Positions 24,751 through 27,715 of a stretch of DNA of 27,715 nucleotides are shown piece after piece; positions within the stretch are counted from its first letter, which is position 1; every line of letters begins with the position of its first letter. The DNA lies in assembly GCA_964500645.1 (NCBI GenBank), contig CAZCOH010000019.1, positions 1 through 27,715 on the forward strand, read 5' to 3'. The notes under the pieces are model-generated. The model was given only the letters and a program-made list of their open reading frames with translations. It had not been told where the DNA came from and searched no databases. This stretch comes from CAYFIW01 sp964500645 (GTDB lineage Bacteria; Chloroflexota; Dehalococcoidia; Lucifugimonadales; UBA826). The translations under genes and the position numbers were made by a program.

Positions 24751-25629
24751 ATGACTTCGGACCTCTACATAGAAAATAAAGTGAAACTCAGTCATAACGT
24801 AGTACAGGCGATACGTAACGAACTATCTTTGGAGAAAGAGACCTCACTTAAGTTAGATGACTTGCTTAAGATAACATCTCTACACGTAGTAGACATCACT
24901 AATGATGAATTAGAACAAATCACACATTTTACAAACTTGGTTAATCTATCGTTGTGTTTTCTAGGGGATGTTGATTTGTTTCCATTGCAAAATTTACATG
25001 CATTAAAATACTTGGCTTTAAAGAATATGAATGTTGAAACTTTGTCTGCCTTGGCACAAGTAGAAAATCTTATTCACTTGGATATAAGTGATTCAAGCAT
25101 TGCAGATTTTTCATGTCTTGCCTCTTTAAATAACCTGACCAAGTTGAGAATGAAGAATTGTGATATTGATGATCTGGAAATTATTGGTGACCTGACCAGC
25201 CTTACGGCTCTTAATTTTAATGAAAATAATATAGAGGATTTAAGACATATTTCTGGGTTGGAGAATTTGCATACTTTAGACGTCGATGGAAATGAAATTT
25301 CTGATTTGTCACCACTTTCATATCTAACTGAACTTGTCTGGATTCATGCAGAAAGGAACTACATTAGTAGCTTGGGGCCCCTTACCACGCTCAAGAAATT
25401 GGAATCATTGAATATTGGTCATAACAGGGTGACAAATGTAGATTCATTATCAAAAATTACGAGCCTGCAATGGTTAGGTATTTCATTCAATGATATAAGG
25501 GATATAAGTCCTATTAATTCCCTCTCAAAACTAACGTATTTGGATGTAGAGGGGGATTCATTTAATCAACAAAGCACTAGAATTCATTTGCCAAATCTTA
25601 GAGCCAAGGGTATTGAAGTTTTTCCTTAA
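24751..25629 (+). CDS. Leucine-rich-repeat protein, internalin-like repeats
   Basis: The 292-residue protein has about nine 22-residue leucine-rich repeats from roughly residue 55 to 275, each of the form LxxLxxLxxLxLxxNxIxDLSPL, such as NLHTLDVDGNEISDLSPLSYL. The first 50 residues are different and helical (SHNVVQAIRNELSLEKETSLKLDDLL). No signal peptide, membrane segment or LPxTG anchor is seen, unlike true internalins, so the product is probably cytoplasmic and binds protein. It is alone and ends 21 nt from the convergent ABM-like gene. A sensing or scaffold role is a guess. Confidence 0.88.
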   Translation: MTSDLYIENKVKLSHNVVQAIRNELSLEKETSLKLDDLLKITSLHVVDITNDELEQITHFTNLVNLSLCFLGDVDLFPLQNLHALKYLALKNMNVETLSALAQVENLIHLDISDSSIADFSCLASLNNLTKLRMKNCDIDDLEIIGDLTSLTALNFNENNIEDLRHISGLENLHTLDVDGNEISDLSPLSYLTELVWIHAERNYISSLGPLTTLKKLESLNIGHNRVTNVDSLSKITSLQWLGISFNDIRDISPINSLSKLTYLDVEGDSFNQQSTRIHLPNLRAKGIEVFP

Positions 25630-25650
25630 ATCTATATTGGAGAGGCGTTT

Positions 25651-25938
25651 TTATTTGAGTTCGCTGACTATATATGTTCCATCGTTCCATGTTGGTTCTT
25701 CTTGCAAATGTGTCATCATGTTTACAAATGCATCGTGTTGCTCAGGGCGATTTGCATTGTTTAGGTAATCTTGTTTACTTTCAAATACAGCGACCGCGAT
25801 AAGATCATTCTCCTCGTTGTCAGGTTTCATTATAAAAAACGCAACTGCTCCAGGGGGAGCAGAGGTCGATTTCATAGAATTGATTAGATCGTCTTCGTGC
25901 CCGGGGATTACTTTCAAGTTGAATATGGTTCCGTACAT
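25651..25938 (-). CDS. Small ABM/EthD-like alpha/beta-barrel protein
   Basis: The 95-residue product is a one-unit ferredoxin-like fold: MYGTIFNLKVIPGHEDDLIN, GAVAFFIMKPD, IAVAVFESKQDYLNNANRPEQHDAFVNM and a final TYIVSEL. The pattern of strand, helix with HED, a VFES strand and a P-E-Q-H-D-A-F helix is typical of antibiotic-biosynthesis-monooxygenase relatives. AGGAG lies 6 nt ahead of the ATG. It is convergent with the LRR gene. No function can be assigned. Confidence 0.8.
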   Translation of the reverse strand: MYGTIFNLKVIPGHEDDLINSMKSTSAPPGAVAFFIMKPDNEENDLIAVAVFESKQDYLNNANRPEQHDAFVNMMTHLQEEPTWNDGTYIVSELK

Positions 25939-26108
25939 TTCCGCTCCTATAGTTTTTAAAAATCACCGAAATGTTTTTTCGCATTTAAGCGATGATTCTT
26001 TCTTTGATATCTCAGTTTAAGGTAGGATATAAACGTAATATTTATATATATATAAGCAGTTTTAACATTAAATAAATTATTATTTTTTGAATTGTTAAGG
26101 AGAAATCA

Positions 26109-26435
26109 ATGGCACACTACATGGTAACCGGTTCATATACAAGTGAAGCATGGGCAGCTCAGGTGAAGAATCCTCAAAATAGGCTTGAAGCGATTGCTCC
26201 TTTGTTTGAAGCTTCCGGTGGGAAAATTGAGTCTGCGTATTATACCTTTGGCGAAAATGACATAGTCCTAATATGTGAATTTCCCGATAATATAACTGCC
26301 GCCGCAGTCTCTATGATTGTTGCATCGGGAGGTGGTGTTACTAATTTCAATACAATACCTCTCATCTCTATGGAAGATGGGGTTGAGGCAATGAAAAAAG
26401 CTTCAGATTTAACATACACGCCCCCAAAGTCGTAA
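26109..26435 (+). CDS. GYD-domain alpha/beta-barrel protein
   Basis: The 108-residue protein follows the GYD family pattern: MAHYMVTGSYTSEAWAAQVKNPQNR, then EASGGKIESAYYTFGENDIVLICEFPDN, an alanine-rich helix (ITAAAVSMIVASGGGV) and a final strand near TIPLISMEDG. The GENDIVLICEFPD turn is a clear landmark. The family is uncharacterised; some members are linked to small-molecule metabolism. An AAGGAG ribosome site lies 6 nt ahead of the ATG. The 170-bp region upstream is AT-rich with a run of alternating TA (26041-26055). A long hairpin follows the gene. Confidence 0.88.
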   Translation: MAHYMVTGSYTSEAWAAQVKNPQNRLEAIAPLFEASGGKIESAYYTFGENDIVLICEFPDNITAAAVSMIVASGGGVTNFNTIPLISMEDGVEAMKKASDLTYTPPKS

Positions 26436-26459
26436 ATGATATTTTAAATCTTAGTCATA

Positions 26460-26500
26460 ATGAATGGGTATTCTTATCGTGTATGAGAATACCCATTCAT
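26460..26500. terminator. 15-bp perfect hairpin between convergent genes, likely bidirectional terminator
   Basis: ATGAATGGGTATTCT (26460-26474) pairs perfectly with AGAATACCCATTCAT (26486-26500) around an 11-base loop. It lies 24 nt after the GYD gene stop and 32 nt after the end of the convergent SDR gene. There is no long T-run on either side, so termination may be weaker than at the other two sites, but the place and stem length fit a shared terminator. Confidence 0.72.
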
Positions 26501-26532
26501 TAGTCGGTTACTTCGTTAGCCATGTTGAGGGC

Positions 26533-27303
26533 CTATTGTGCGGTCATGCCGCCATCTATAACCAGTTCAGAACCGGTGACGAATGATGACTCGTCTGACG
26601 CTAAGTAGAGTATTCCCATGGCAATTTCGTCGGCAGTGCCTAACCTTCCCATTGGCACTTTACTAAGTCTTGTATCCGCAAAATCACTGTCTTTAAATAT
26701 CGGGTCTGTCATGGGTGTGTCCGCATATCCCGGATGGACCGAATTGACTCGTATTCCAAATTCAGCATACTGAATAGCAGCCGATTTAGTTAGTAGTCTC
26801 ACTCCACCTTTAGCAACGTGGTAGGCCGTTGAAGAACTACTTCCGATAATGCCATTAATGGATGATAGATTAACGATAGATCCACCTCCGTTTCTTTTCA
26901 TATGAGGCACTACATGCTTTATTCCAAAGAAAGACCCCTTGGTGTGAACATTTAATTGAGCATCCCACTCCGATTCACTTGTATCATGCAAGGTTTTTGT
27001 CAATGCAGTGCCAGCGCAATTAATCAAAATATCAATTTTGCCATATTCATTTACGGTCTTGTCTATAACTTCGATCCAGTTTGCTTCTTTCGTAACATCA
27101 AGATAAGAAAATTCAGCGTCTTTCTCTAATTTTTTAAATTCCTCGAGTGTCTTCAATCCAGACTCTTGATCAATGTCAGATAGCATGACCTTTGCACCTT
27201 CCTCTATGAACCTCCAGGCACAAGCTCCACCAAATCCCATTAGTTCGCCAGGAATTCCGCTTGCAGCTCCCGTGATAAGTGCTACCTTATTATCTAGTCT
27301 CAT
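26533..27303 (-). CDS. Short-chain dehydrogenase/reductase with an insertion in the glycine loop
   Basis: The 256-residue product is a classical SDR: N95-C-A-G, the catalytic serine in NLSSING (S148), and Y161-HVA-K165. It ends with the family's SFVTGSELVIDGG strand. The acidic residue D43 (LSDID) after the second strand favours NAD over NADP. The nucleotide loop is odd: TGAASGI (11-17) is followed by seven extra residues, PGELMGF (18-24), before GGACAWRF, where normal members continue GIGxACA. It probably oxidises an alcohol or reduces a ketone. Its start lies 29 nt after the end of the BVMO gene on the same strand, which suggests a joint pathway. Confidence 0.92.
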   Translation of the reverse strand: MRLDNKVALITGAASGIPGELMGFGGACAWRFIEEGAKVMLSDIDQESGLKTLEEFKKLEKDAEFSYLDVTKEANWIEVIDKTVNEYGKIDILINCAGTALTKTLHDTSESEWDAQLNVHTKGSFFGIKHVVPHMKRNGGGSIVNLSSINGIIGSSSSTAYHVAKGGVRLLTKSAAIQYAEFGIRVNSVHPGYADTPMTDPIFKDSDFADTRLSKVPMGRLGTADEIAMGILYLASDESSFVTGSELVIDGGMTAQ

Positions 27304-27332
27304 ATATCTCTCCCCTAACCCTTAACTCAGGA

Positions 27333-27715
27333 TTACACCAGGTTTAATTCTTTGTACCCATTTTCCACAACTTGCTCACATCTTTCTCTGTAAGATTTTG
27401 CGCTTCCACTGTATCTCGCAATGATCCGAGTTTGGCGGCCTTCTACGTTACTGTTTATACCTGTCATCCAGGAGTCGACTTGGTTTGAAAGTAATCCTTC
27501 TCCTTGTTTATGAACATATTCAGCCCATGTTTCTTGGGCGGCTTCAGTGGCTTCGGCGAAGGTATATTTGTTATCCATCATAAATTCAACAAGGTCGCTT
27601 ATCCATTCCACGTTATATTCAATACTTCTAGGATTATTTCCTAGAAGTGCATGTGGCCCCATTATCATGAAAAGATTAGGGAATCCGTTTATTTGCAGTC
27701 CTAAAAACGTGGCTA
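27333..27715 (-). CDS. Baeyer-Villiger-type flavin monooxygenase, C-terminal part only
   Basis: Only the last 127 codons or so are in the window; the frame is open through the right edge, so the start is outside. The visible part begins ATFLGLQINGFPNLFMIMGP and continues HALLGNNPRSIEYNVEWI, which is the C-terminal landmark of cyclohexanone-monooxygenase-like enzymes. These use NADPH, FAD and O2 to turn ketones into esters or lactones. An ATG at 27668 is internal and is not the start. The SDR gene follows 29 nt downstream, giving a possible alcohol-ketone-ester route. Confidence 0.9.
   Translation of the reverse strand, partial: ATFLGLQINGFPNLFMIMGPHALLGNNPRSIEYNVEWISDLVEFMMDNKYTFAEATEAAQETWAEYVHKQGEGLLSNQVDSWMTGINSNVEGRQTRIIARYSGSAKSYRERCEQVVENGYKELNLV

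Overview
The window is AT-rich bacterial DNA with no tRNA, CRISPR array or insertion sequence that I could see. Gene content points to a marine Chloroflexota bacterium, most likely SAR202-like. It combines flavin monooxygenases (luciferase-like and Baeyer-Villiger), a YtcJ-type amidohydrolase, several small alpha/beta-barrel proteins, a CocE-type hydrolase and a type A RNase P RNA among housekeeping genes. The lineage is inferred from gene content, not from a marker-gene search.

Left part (1-7,600). A two-domain alpha/beta-barrel protein of unknown function and a 73-residue orphan come first. A minus-strand block follows: a C4 zinc-ribbon coiled-coil protein, a serine-recombinase relative whose catalytic domain looks dead, the RNase P RNA gene (rnpB), and a 32-residue zinc-ribbon mini-protein. 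Reading right from there are pyruvate kinase and a cysteinyl-tRNA synthetase that carries an extra C-terminal glycosyltransferase-2 domain in the same reading frame.

Middle part (7,600-19,070). A CaCA-type cation antiporter, a NIPSNAP-like protein and an amidohydrolase run on the plus strand. A minus-strand block holds a membrane-anchored CocE/NonD hydrolase, rsmI, metG and a long-chain polyprenyl diphosphate synthase. Then come a luciferase-like flavin oxidoreductase, a PPOX-fold flavin/F420 protein and a multi-pass membrane protein that ends in a clear terminator.

Sulfur block (19,095-22,302, minus strand). The genes are tusA, a lipoprotein tandem rhodanese, a YeeE/YedE transporter and a second TusA-like protein that has lost the catalytic cysteine. 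Together they look like uptake and relay of sulfane sulfur, for example thiosulfate taken up to a cytoplasmic sulfur carrier. Ahead of tusA is a structured leader of about 290 nt with its own sigma70-like promoter and a strong terminator that has no gene before it. That arrangement suggests an attenuator, a riboswitch or a small RNA.

Right part (22,500-27,715). This is accessory metabolism. It holds a paralogue of the first gene, three further one-domain alpha/beta-barrel proteins (ABM-like, EthD/ABM-like and GYD), a nitroreductase, a GNAT acetyltransferase, a cytoplasmic-looking leucine-rich-repeat protein, and an SDR dehydrogenase with a seven-residue insertion in its glycine loop. The SDR gene directly follows the C-terminal end of a Baeyer-Villiger monooxygenase that runs off the window. 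SDR plus BVMO is a plausible alcohol-to-ketone-to-ester module.
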